A DNA stretch of 64,000 nucleotides from JAMZMI01 sp049115715 (lineage in GTDB: Bacteria; Bacteroidota; Bacteroidia; Cytophagales; Cyclobacteriaceae): the NCBI GenBank assembly GCA_049115715.1, contig JAGDZQ010000025.1:124001-188000 (forward strand), written 5' to 3'. Each line of letters begins with the position of its first letter. The first letter of the stretch is position 1. Both the position numbers and the translations under genes were made by a program. Positions 1-7,367 of this stretch are shown here, piece by piece. The notes under the pieces were generated by a model. It saw nothing but the letters and a program-made list of their open reading frames with translations, did no database searches and was not told the DNA's origin.

Positions 1-454
1 CCACAATAAGCGGAGAATCTCCAGGTATTGTTGGTGTCCCCAATCTGCCAAACCCATAAAATGAGGGAATAAACATTGTCATTTCTCCCCCTTGCTTGAT
101 CAGGGGCATTAAGATTCTCCAACCAATGATTTGACTTTCCAGTTTCACTTTTAAATTCTCTGCAGATGCTACTTCCTCTCCGGTTCGTAATAACCTGATC
201 GTATAAGTAACTGTGATGGAATCGAAATCTTCTGCAACTAAACTATCTCCTTCGTCTTTTATAATGTATCTAAGGCTGTAAGTGCCGTCCGTACTTACAC
301 TAAGATTATTATCATCTATATATTGGTCTATTTCAGCCTGTTCTTTATTAAACTGCTCCTGATTGCTGAAAGTATCTTCATCACCATTGCATGAGGTCAT
401 AGAACCTAGTGCAACAAGAAAAACCAAAAATGTGTACGTTCTAATAAGTCTCAT
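1..454 (-). CDS. FKBP-type peptidyl-prolyl isomerase lipoprotein (partial, 3' end outside window)
   Basis: This reading frame begins at an ATG at 454 and runs off the left edge of the window, so about 151 residues are visible. It opens with a lipoprotein signal (basic MRLIR start, hydrophobic core, then TSC with the lipid-bearing Cys at residue 22), followed by an acidic stretch typical of Bacteroidota surface or periplasmic lipoproteins. The end of the visible part reads GWRILMPLIKQGGEMTMFIP...FGRLGTP, which follows the FKBP pattern of a GW-x-x-x-L-x-x-M-x-x-GG strand-turn, a hydrophobic IPS strand and a Y/F-G-x-x-G loop. The expected role is proline isomerisation and chaperoning of envelope proteins in the periplasm. 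The ATG overlaps the trmB stop in an ATGA junction, so translation is probably coupled. The family call is good; the C-terminal part cannot be checked. Confidence 0.8.
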   Translation of the reverse strand, partial: MRLIRTYTFLVFLVALGSMTSCNGDEDTFSNQEQFNKEQAEIDQYIDDNNLSVSTDGTYSLRYIIKDEGDSLVAEDFDSITVTYTIRLLRTGEEVASAENLKVKLESQIIGWRILMPLIKQGGEMTMFIPSFYGFGRLGTPTIPGDSPLIV

Positions 455-1107
455 AAGAATTGAAATTTTAAGTATTTGATTTGCTCTCCTTTAGCAGACC
501 ATATTTTTTCATATTTAGTTTGAATTCCCTTATGCTCTTTATTCAATTCTGATTGATAAAGGTTATGGGTATATTCAAGTTTCGATACGTATGGAGCACT
601 TTTAAGTAACCCAAGTGTATAATCAAATAGTGGTGTATTATCAGTTTTGAATTTAAACCAGCTATTCGAAACCGCAATTTGACGATATAAATTCATAAAG
701 CGAGGATGAGTAAGTCTTCTTTTTTGATCTCTGTCTTTGGGGCGTGGGTCTGGAAACGTCAACCAGATTTCGTTTACCTCGTCTTCAGCAAAATATCTAT
801 CAAGATTATGAATTTGAGCTCTGAGGAAAGCGACATTTGACAGGTTATTCTCAAGTGCCATCGTACTTCCTTTATAAAGCCTATCTCCCTTTATATCTAC
901 ACCAATGTAATTTGTATTGGGATCTTCACCAGCTAAACCAACAGAATACTCTCCATCACCACAGGCCAATTCAATTGCTACAGGGTTCTCATTGCGAAAA
1001 ACCTTAGACCTCCAATTCCCTTTAATTTCATCAAAAATGGGCTTACCTGGTTGAATAATATTTTCCCGGCTTTGATTCTCAGCAAACCTTCTCAACTTCT
1101 GTCTCAC
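451..1107 (-). CDS. trmB: tRNA (guanine-N7-)-methyltransferase TrmB
   Basis: This 218-aa protein is expected to methylate N7 of G46 in the variable loop of tRNAs using S-adenosylmethionine. Visible motifs are the SAM-binding glycine loop ELACGDGEY (residues 46-54), the second acidic strand IGVDIKG (68-74) and the family signature FPDPRPKDRDQKRRL (118-132), in which the Pro-Asp-Pro and basic residues bind tRNA. The length is normal for the family. The start is GTG at 1107, overlapping the folC stop in a GTGA junction; no ATG gives a full-length N-terminus. The gene sits between folC and an FKBP lipoprotein in a tightly packed minus-strand operon. Confidence 0.95.
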   Translation of the reverse strand: MRQKLRRFAENQSRENIIQPGKPIFDEIKGNWRSKVFRNENPVAIELACGDGEYSVGLAGEDPNTNYIGVDIKGDRLYKGSTMALENNLSNVAFLRAQIHNLDRYFAEDEVNEIWLTFPDPRPKDRDQKRRLTHPRFMNLYRQIAVSNSWFKFKTDNTPLFDYTLGLLKSAPYVSKLEYTHNLYQSELNKEHKGIQTKYEKIWSAKGEQIKYLKFQFL

Positions 1108-2396
1108 AAATTATCTATTTCAGCTACTACAAAGGTACTTCCACAAATTAAAATACAAGCGCCTGCCGAGGCTCGATGTGAAGCTTCCTTGATCGCCATA
1201 TTTACATCGCCAAACGCTTCTCCATTCATCATATGGTTGGCAGCTAATTTCTTAAGTTCCAATGAAGACATTGACCGAGGAACAGATGATTGTGTAAAGT
1301 AAAACTCAGCCTTTAATTTCGATAATAGCAACAAAATCTCGTCAATCGACTTATCTTTTACTACTCCAAAAACTATATGTAGTTCAGAGAAATACATCTT
1401 ATCTACCTGACTAAACAACTCCGTAAGTCCCTGTAGGTTATGACTAATATCGGCAATAGTATGGGGGCTTGTCTTAATAACTTGAAACCTTCCTCTAAGA
1501 CCACTCAATTTTGTCACATTCTGAAGACCATTCCTGATCGCCTGATCAAAAATCGTCCATCCTTGATCTCGTAAAACTTCCACAACCTTCAATACTCCTG
1601 GGAGGTTTTTACGAAAATAACTTGCGCCAATATCTAGTATCATATCGCTAAAAACACAATCCCCATCTATTACTACATCAACTAAAGCGACGGGTTGCTT
1701 TTTTGGTTTTGGAAGCACTGATATTCCACCGGCTCCATGCAACACAGAATTGCTTTCAACTGCCTTATTTTTAAAAACATGCAGTATATCAGGCTGGTCT
1801 GCTCCTATTACAACAGGAGTATTCGGCTTGATGATACCAGCCTTTTCCATTGCAATTTCTTCTAGGGTGTCTCCCAAAAGGTCTGTATGATCTAGTCCAA
1901 TACTTGTAATCAAGCACACTTCAGGATTTATTACATTGGTACTATCCAACCTACCTCCAAGTCCAGTTTCGATGACTGCAACGTCAACTTGTTGCTCTTG
2001 GAAGTAAAGCATGGACATACCAAATGTCAACTCAAAAAAGGAAGGGTTGACATCCTCAATAACTTCTTTAAAATCTGTTACGAAATGAGAAACATACCTC
2101 TCTGCAACAGGGGTGCCATTAATTCGGGCTCTTTCAGTAAAAGACTTGAGGTGAGGTGAGGTAAATAAACCTACCTTCAATCCACTTTCCTGTAAAATCG
2201 CGGACAGAGAATGCGCAGATGAGCCTTTACCATTCGTTCCTGCAATATGAATTGATTTCAGACTTTTATGAGGGTCTCCCAGTGCCGATAACAGTGCAAT
2301 CGTATTGTCCAAGTTATATTTTAACGCTGGAGCGCCGACTCGTTGAAACATAGGTAATCTTGAATACAAGAAATCTAGGGATTCCTGATAATTCAT
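1104..2396 (-). CDS. folC: Bifunctional dihydrofolate synthase / folylpolyglutamate synthase
   Basis: This 430-aa protein of the Mur-ligase superfamily is expected to add glutamate to dihydropteroate and to reduced folates with ATP. The ATP-binding P-loop AGTNGKGSS is at residues 52-60. Downstream are the family motifs SFTERARINGTP, ELTFGMSMLYF, ETGLGGRLDSTN and SIGLDHTDLLGDTLEEIA, the last including the Mg-binding His and carbamylated-lysine area (MEKAGIIK). The start ATG at 2396 touches the stop of the TonB-like gene (TAATG-type junction) and the end overlaps the trmB GTG start, so it is part of the tonB-exbBD-folC-trmB transcription unit. Whether both synthase activities are present cannot be told from motifs alone. 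Confidence 0.93.
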   Translation of the reverse strand: MNYQESLDFLYSRLPMFQRVGAPALKYNLDNTIALLSALGDPHKSLKSIHIAGTNGKGSSAHSLSAILQESGLKVGLFTSPHLKSFTERARINGTPVAERYVSHFVTDFKEVIEDVNPSFFELTFGMSMLYFQEQQVDVAVIETGLGGRLDSTNVINPEVCLITSIGLDHTDLLGDTLEEIAMEKAGIIKPNTPVVIGADQPDILHVFKNKAVESNSVLHGAGGISVLPKPKKQPVALVDVVIDGDCVFSDMILDIGASYFRKNLPGVLKVVEVLRDQGWTIFDQAIRNGLQNVTKLSGLRGRFQVIKTSPHTIADISHNLQGLTELFSQVDKMYFSELHIVFGVVKDKSIDEILLLLSKLKAEFYFTQSSVPRSMSSLELKKLAANHMMNGEAFGDVNMAIKEASHRASAGACILICGSTFVVAEIDNL

Positions 2397-3313
2397 TATT
2401 TGGACTTGATAATAAAGGTCACGAACCCTGTGGAAGTTGGAGCAGGCTGGTAATCGTTGGTTTTAGTAAAAGATAATCGCTCAATCGATTGTCTATATAT
2501 ACGCTCTATGTTTGGAGAAACGGTACGCGACACAAGGTCTATTCTCACAAACTCACCTTCGTCATTGATGGTGATTTTATAAACTATCTTCCCTACTTCA
2601 TCCGATTTTTCATCTGGATTTGGTTTAATATCCCATTTCCAGCCAGTCATCTGCAGTGAGGCTCCTTTGGCACTTCCTTGACTTCCATAAATCGCCCTAC
2701 CGTCTATAATACCTTCTTCCTTTCCCTCATCTCCATCACCCTCAGTGTTTCCTTGAGATTGCTCTTCAGTCTGAGGCTCATCGCTTGAGGGCATCAAAGC
2801 TTCTGTCTCAATTATTTCATCTTCAACCACTTCTTCAACAGGCTCCTGAGGTTCCTCGGCGGTACTCTCCTCAGCATCTTCAATTTCTTCTATGGTATCT
2901 TCTACCACTGGTGCGACTTCTGGTATCTCCTCTGAAACCTGATTTTCTTCTACAACATCCGGACTATCTTCATCTTCGTAAACCGCTTCTTCTACAGGAA
3001 GATCGTTCACTTCTTCAGTTTCCTCTACGACCTCTTCTTGTAGATCATTCTCAACTACTTCTTCTATTACTTCATCAGGGGTTATTTCTTCTACTTGCTC
3101 CGTTTCTTCAATGGGTGCTTCCTCTGAAGCCGTGTCGCTTACTTCTCCACTTCCTGTTTGTTCGAGCCCAAAATCCAGTTCAATTCCATATGTGGGAATT
3201 GGTGGGAAAGGCTCTTTCCAGGCTACTAAAAAATAAAACAGCAAAAGCAGACCAAATTGAACTAAAAATGAAGTCAGCCAGCCAATGCGTTTATATTTTT
3301 CATCTTTTTTCAA
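2396..3313 (-). CDS. TonB-like energy transducer with a glutamate-rich linker
   Basis: This 305-aa protein has a short basic cytoplasmic start, one membrane segment at about residues 9-31 (LTSFLVQFGLLLLFYFLVAW), a roughly 150-residue extremely Glu/Val/Pro-rich region and a small C-terminal domain (from about 240: VGKIVYKITINDEGEF...) resembling the TonB C-terminal fold. Together with the adjacent exbD and exbB this supports a role in passing proton-motive force to outer-membrane receptors, or a TolA-like envelope role. The linker is acidic (EEV/EETE runs), whereas classical TonB linkers are rich in Pro-Lys and Pro-Glu. The start is TTG at 3313, five bases after the exbD stop; the nearby ATG at 3303 is out of frame. 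The C-terminal domain is divergent, so TolA-like or TonB-like cannot be separated. Confidence 0.75.
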   Translation of the reverse strand: MKKDEKYKRIGWLTSFLVQFGLLLLFYFLVAWKEPFPPIPTYGIELDFGLEQTGSGEVSDTASEEAPIEETEQVEEITPDEVIEEVVENDLQEEVVEETEEVNDLPVEEAVYEDEDSPDVVEENQVSEEIPEVAPVVEDTIEEIEDAEESTAEEPQEPVEEVVEDEIIETEALMPSSDEPQTEEQSQGNTEGDGDEGKEEGIIDGRAIYGSQGSAKGASLQMTGWKWDIKPNPDEKSDEVGKIVYKITINDEGEFVRIDLVSRTVSPNIERIYRQSIERLSFTKTNDYQPAPTSTGFVTFIIKSK

Positions 3314-3318
3314 AATAC

Positions 3319-3708
3319 CTAGTTAGGTTTTGTCGCAATCGAAACTTTAGCCTCTAAAGCTGTGGCTATTCCCGCTACTTCTACCACGTTCTCAACAGGG
3401 ACTTTGCTATCGCAGTGAAGCACCACCACTCCTTCTTTACCTGCAAAAGCATCTCTAAGAACTCCCTCTAATTGATTAATCGAAACTTTTTTATCATTCA
3501 CGTAGTACTGAAGATCCTTGGTAATGGTAACACTTACTTTTTGAATAATAATCTCCGAACTCTTACTCGAGGGTAAATTCACCGGAAGCCCACTAGGAGT
3601 AATAAAAGATGACGTAAGCATAAAGAATATCAACAACAGAAAAATTACATCTGTCATGGACGACATGCTAAATGCTGCTTCTACCTTATGCTTGGATTTT
3701 AAATTCAT
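3319..3708 (-). CDS. exbD: ExbD/TolR family biopolymer transport protein
   Basis: This 129-aa protein has a cytoplasmic N-tail, one membrane helix at about 16-36 (SMTDVIFLLLIFFMLTSSF) and a periplasmic domain of about 90 residues. The conserved membrane aspartate of the family, which carries protons, is Asp20. It would form the stator/motor with the ExbB protein encoded just upstream, driving the TonB-like protein encoded just downstream. Its ATG overlaps the exbB stop by 4 bases. ExbD and TolR are hard to tell apart; the TonB-like neighbour favours ExbD. Confidence 0.9.
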   Translation of the reverse strand: MNLKSKHKVEAAFSMSSMTDVIFLLLIFFMLTSSFITPSGLPVNLPSSKSSEIIIQKVSVTITKDLQYYVNDKKVSINQLEGVLRDAFAGKEGVVVLHCDSKVPVENVVEVAGIATALEAKVSIATKPN

Positions 3709-4361
3709 TTCTGAGGCTCTTGTAATAAATCAACAAAATCAATGGCTGTATATTCCATGTTGTGAACCAATTTTGAAACGCGAGACACTAAATAATTGTA
3801 TCCCAAGTAAGCTAAAATTCCGACGAAAAGACCAGCAGCAGTTGTGATCATTGCTTCGTAAATTCCACTTGAAAGTAGTTTAGGACTTACGGCTCCTTCT
3901 TCTTGAGCTATAGCAATAAAGGCCTGAATCATCCCTGTAACTGTTCCCAAAAAGCCTATCATTGGAGATGCGCCGGATATTGTCGCAAGGGAACTTAAGT
4001 TTTTTTCAAGTCGGTATATTTCTATTTTACCTATGTTTTCTATGCTGACCTCTATATTCTTGAGCTCTGAACCAATTCTGCTTATTCCTTTTTCAATCAT
4101 TCTGGCTACAGGAGTGTTTGTTTGAGAACACAGCTGCCTTGCCCCATTTACATCTCCGCTTAGGACGCTTTCTCTTATCCTATTTTGGAAGTCATCGGGT
4201 GTCTTAGATGCGGATCTGATGAGTAAAAGCCTTTCGACAAAAATGTAAACAGCTATGATCCAAAGAATGATGATCGGAATCATCATATAGCCTCCATTTA
4301 ACAATAATTCTAAAACGGAGATCGTTTCCAGACCTTCTTCAGGAGTAATTTGTAAAAGCAT
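3705..4361 (-). CDS. exbB: MotA/TolQ/ExbB family proton channel protein
   Basis: This 218-aa inner-membrane protein has the family's three membrane helices: one near the N-terminus (MMIPIIILWIIAVYIFVE), one after a cytoplasmic domain (SGASPMIGFLGTVTGMIQAF, including the conserved GxxGTVxGM motif) and one that follows (YEAMITTAAGLFVGILAY, with the conserved Thr and Ala-Ala-Gly). It should form the proton-conducting channel with ExbD. I chose the ATG at 4361; a TTG twelve bases upstream in frame (4373) would add four residues. A strong terminator-like hairpin ends only about 15 bases before this start, leaving no room for a standard promoter. Confidence 0.92.
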   Translation of the reverse strand: MLLQITPEEGLETISVLELLLNGGYMMIPIIILWIIAVYIFVERLLLIRSASKTPDDFQNRIRESVLSGDVNGARQLCSQTNTPVARMIEKGISRIGSELKNIEVSIENIGKIEIYRLEKNLSSLATISGASPMIGFLGTVTGMIQAFIAIAQEEGAVSPKLLSSGIYEAMITTAAGLFVGILAYLGYNYLVSRVSKLVHNMEYTAIDFVDLLQEPQK

Positions 4362-4376
4362 ATTAGATTTCAATTC

Positions 4377-4425
4377 AAAAAAAATCGTTTAATCTCACGG
4401 ATTTCTCAACGTGAAATTAAACGAT
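4377..4425 (-). terminator. Strong stem-loop with U-run between the SPOR gene and exbB
   Basis: Arms at 4384-4399 and 4410-4425 are complementary at 15 of 16 positions, with a 10-base loop. Read on the minus strand the second arm is followed by eight T residues (4384-4377). This has every mark of a Rho-independent terminator for the SPOR-domain gene, yet it lies directly before exbB, so it may work as an attenuator or processing site. Confidence 0.8.
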
Positions 4426-4447
4426 AGATTATAAGTTTTAGTTTATC

Positions 4448-5584
4448 CTAAAACCGAAGCGGCCAAACTTCAGCACCGTATTCTTCTTTATAGCTTTCAA
4501 TGCTGCTACTAGCATCATTGAAACTGTCAAACTCAGCAATAGCAACTCTGTAAAACCTATGCTCCTTGAAGGGAGGTATTACATAAGGTGATTTGCCCTC
4601 TGCAGACAATTCTTGTGCATAATCTTGTGCCATATCACCATCAAAAAAGCTTCCAATCACCAAATAAGATTTGCCTGTACTTTCTGAAAGCGTTGTGATC
4701 TCGCCGGCATCAACTGAATTGGCTACTGCAGGAGTCGAATCCTCTATAACTTCTTCAGCAGGAGTTGAATCTTCTACGACTTCTTGTGGAGTTTCCGCTA
4801 CTTCTTCAATCGGTTCTACTGGCTTCTCTGGCTCAGATTTTTTCTCTTCAACCTTAGCTACCTTTTTTTCCTGATCTCCTTCTGAAGAGTCATTTATAAA
4901 CCAAAAAATCGCTGCGGCTACTGTGAATAAAACGGCTCCCAGTACAACCACTCTGGCAAACTTGCCTTTGTTGCCACTTTTGTTCTCGTCTAGGTATTCG
5001 CTGTATTGAGGCTTAAATTCAGATTTCGGCTCTGGCTCTGGTTCAGCAGCAGAGTAAAAATCACTGTCATCAGATGTAGCAGCTGGCTCTGTAAAAGATT
5101 CCGGTGCTGTAATCTCAGGCTCTCCGGCATCATCTATACCGAAAACAGAACTCCCAACGGACTCTTCTGCAACCTCACTCTTTTCGCTTTTCTCGCTTCT
5201 ATCTTCTGACTCGAATTCCTCAAAAGATTCTTCTTCATAGAAAGCATCAATATCTTCAAAATCACCCGATTTTAAATCTTCTTCTAACTCACTTTCAAGT
5301 TCTTTTTCCCAATCCTCATCAATTTCAACTTCACCAGACCCCAAATCTTCTTCAATAGAAGCTGGCTCTTCTGGTGCAGGCTCTTCGACAACCGGCTCTT
5401 CTTCAGAGACAACTTCTTCCTCAGGTTCGGGGGCTATCTCTTCTTCCGACTCCATTAGCTCTTCATCTGCCTCTTCTTCTAGTTCATCATAATCTAGATC
5501 TGGAAGACCAAAATCATCGTCATCATCAAATTGATTCTTTTTTTCTTCTTCTGGATCTTCGTTTTGATCTTTCTTTTTGGCCAT
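4448..5584 (-). CDS. SPOR-domain membrane protein with long acidic N-terminal region
   Basis: This 378-aa protein has about 200 residues of low-complexity acidic sequence (runs of Glu/Asp with Pro), one membrane helix at about 210-231 (VVVLGAVLFTVAAAIFWFI), a second Glu/Pro/Val-rich linker and a C-terminal SPOR domain (about 303-378, beginning KSYLVIGSFFDG and ending RVAIAEFDSF...AEVWPLRF). SPOR domains bind denuded glycan strands at septa, so the protein is probably a cytoplasmic-acid, single-pass envelope protein linked to cell division or wall remodelling. The long acidic cytoplasmic part is unusual in length. It is followed by a terminator hairpin. Confidence 0.85.
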   Translation of the reverse strand: MAKKKDQNEDPEEEKKNQFDDDDDFGLPDLDYDELEEEADEELMESEEEIAPEPEEEVVSEEEPVVEEPAPEEPASIEEDLGSGEVEIDEDWEKELESELEEDLKSGDFEDIDAFYEEESFEEFESEDRSEKSEKSEVAEESVGSSVFGIDDAGEPEITAPESFTEPAATSDDSDFYSAAEPEPEPKSEFKPQYSEYLDENKSGNKGKFARVVVLGAVLFTVAAAIFWFINDSSEGDQEKKVAKVEEKKSEPEKPVEPIEEVAETPQEVVEDSTPAEEVIEDSTPAVANSVDAGEITTLSESTGKSYLVIGSFFDGDMAQDYAQELSAEGKSPYVIPPFKEHRFYRVAIAEFDSFNDASSSIESYKEEYGAEVWPLRF

Positions 5585-5666
5585 GTTGATTAGAATTAGT
5601 TAAAACCAAGTTAACAAAAACTTCAAAATAGTAAAACTTGAAGTCTCTTTCCTGCGAATATCCGAC

Positions 5667-7367
5667 TTAAAAACGGAAAATAAAACCCATTTTGGCCGCT
5701 ATACCTCTAGAAGGATAATTTTTATACCATTCGTACTTTTGATTTAGCATATTATCCACAGTCGTGTAAAGTTCAATATTCTCTTTTAACTCATAATTGA
5801 CATTGAGTCCCAAATCAAAAATAAGGTCTTGGGTACTGGATTCGCTTAGAAGAGACTCATCTTGCAATAAAAGAACGTTTGGCGATTTAATACCTGAAAC
5901 TACATCAACAGAAATCCCCGCAGTTAAACCTTTTATAAATCTGTGTCTGGCTTCTAATTGCAGTGCCCTGAGCGGCAGAAACCATGCTTCAAAACCTGCA
6001 CTCTCTTTGTAAGTATAAAGACTAAAATCAGCACTTATAAAGGTTTGATTTTCAACAAAATAAACACCTTTAACCCCAAACCTGAATTTACCGAAATTGT
6101 CGTCATACTTTACAGAAAACCTAGAGGTGTCCACTGGGGAATAAACAAACAATGGTTGTCCTTCGATAACTTCATATCCTGCGGATGCTTCTAACAGGAA
6201 TCTCTCACTAAGTTTGATCCCTGTTGTCACCTCAAATGTGATTGCCTTATTCGTATTCACTATTGATAAGGAGTCATCTAGGTAAACATTTCCACCATAT
6301 AATGATTCAAGAGTATTTAACTCAAGATCCCCACCTACTCTGGCTTGAATAGAAATTTTATCATTTATGAAATACTTGGCCTCTACATCAGGATAAAAAT
6401 AGAGTTGAGAGGTTGAATCTTTTCCTGAAACCACGTTAAATCCGGCACTCAGGACAAAATCATCTTTGCGGTATTGATAAGAGGGGTTTATATATGCTTT
6501 ACTTCTGCTAAATGTTGATGCTCCGCCATCATACTGCGCCCAATTAAAACCGGCAATCACATTGATTTTATTCGTCTGAGACATGCTGTAATCAAAAGCC
6601 CCATCCAGCTTTATCAGATTATCGGTATTGAACTTATCTCCTCCTTTAACACGCATTGAGGTAGTCTGATATGTAGGCGTGAAAGAAGCTGCTATTTTAT
6701 TTTTGGAAATACTGGAAAGCGTTCCTCCGAACACCAAACTACTGAAAGTCGCCTGATCTTGAATATAGATTCTATCGGATACTGGCAATGCCTGACTGTA
6801 GGCTTCATCATTATACCCAAAATAATTGAACACTTCCCGATTAAAGCTGATTATGGGTTGAAACTCGAAATATCTAGCTACATATCTCCCGTCTATAACA
6901 ACTTTATTAGTTGAAAAACCACTTTCTTTTCCTCGTATTGGTCCTTTCGCAAAACTCTCATGCTGAAGCCAAATGCTGGCATAATTTAGTCGTTCCTCTA
7001 CGGCTATGAAGCCTTCTAACAGGGGGGACAGATAATTTCCAAAACCGATTTTGGCATAGTTTATCGTCTTTTTGGAGGACCGAACGTCCCTGAAGGCTTT
7101 GGGTTTAAAGGACGGTTCGTATTGCTCAAATTGAAACTTGGGTAAACTTGGCTTATATATTAGAGAGGACGTATCAGCCAAAACACGTTTGATCTCCGCT
7201 CTTTTGTATATTCTACTTGCTGTAGGCAAAGTAAGAGGTTTGTCTTTCTCAATAATAACTTGAACATCTTCAATTTCTCCAGAGACTTCCTCCTGATCTT
7301 GCGAGAAAGCTCCAAGAGACAATAGAATTAGAGAAGAGAATATGGATAGTGTTCTTTTCAGTTTCAT
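5667..7367 (-). CDS. TonB-dependent-receptor-like outer-membrane beta-barrel without a plug
   Basis: This 566-aa protein has a signal peptide (residues 1-22, ending AFSQ) and then many amphipathic strands, ending in an aromatic strand, MGFIFRF, that matches the C-terminal barrel-insertion signal. The last 40 residues (YTTVDNMLNQKYEWYKNYPS) are typical of TonB-dependent receptors. A plug domain and carboxypeptidase-like leader are not visible and the protein is short for a receptor, so it may be a plugless barrel or a porin-like partner. The first ATG overlaps the stop of the TPR gene upstream by 4 bases, so the two are probably made together and act together at the outer membrane. Confidence 0.75.
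   Translation of the reverse strand: MKLKRTLSIFSSLILLSLGAFSQDQEEVSGEIEDVQVIIEKDKPLTLPTASRIYKRAEIKRVLADTSSLIYKPSLPKFQFEQYEPSFKPKAFRDVRSSKKTINYAKIGFGNYLSPLLEGFIAVEERLNYASIWLQHESFAKGPIRGKESGFSTNKVVIDGRYVARYFEFQPIISFNREVFNYFGYNDEAYSQALPVSDRIYIQDQATFSSLVFGGTLSSISKNKIAASFTPTYQTTSMRVKGGDKFNTDNLIKLDGAFDYSMSQTNKINVIAGFNWAQYDGGASTFSRSKAYINPSYQYRKDDFVLSAGFNVVSGKDSTSQLYFYPDVEAKYFINDKISIQARVGGDLELNTLESLYGGNVYLDDSLSIVNTNKAITFEVTTGIKLSERFLLEASAGYEVIEGQPLFVYSPVDTSRFSVKYDDNFGKFRFGVKGVYFVENQTFISADFSLYTYKESAGFEAWFLPLRALQLEARHRFIKGLTAGISVDVVSGIKSPNVLLLQDESLLSESSTQDLIFDLGLNVNYELKENIELYTTVDNMLNQKYEWYKNYPSRGIAAKMGFIFRF

Noticed and set aside
2785..3357. 190-aa plus-strand open frame rich in Leu/Gln opposite the TonB-like gene
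   Set aside because: Its Leu-rich composition is the complement of the Glu-rich repeats; no homology or start signal.
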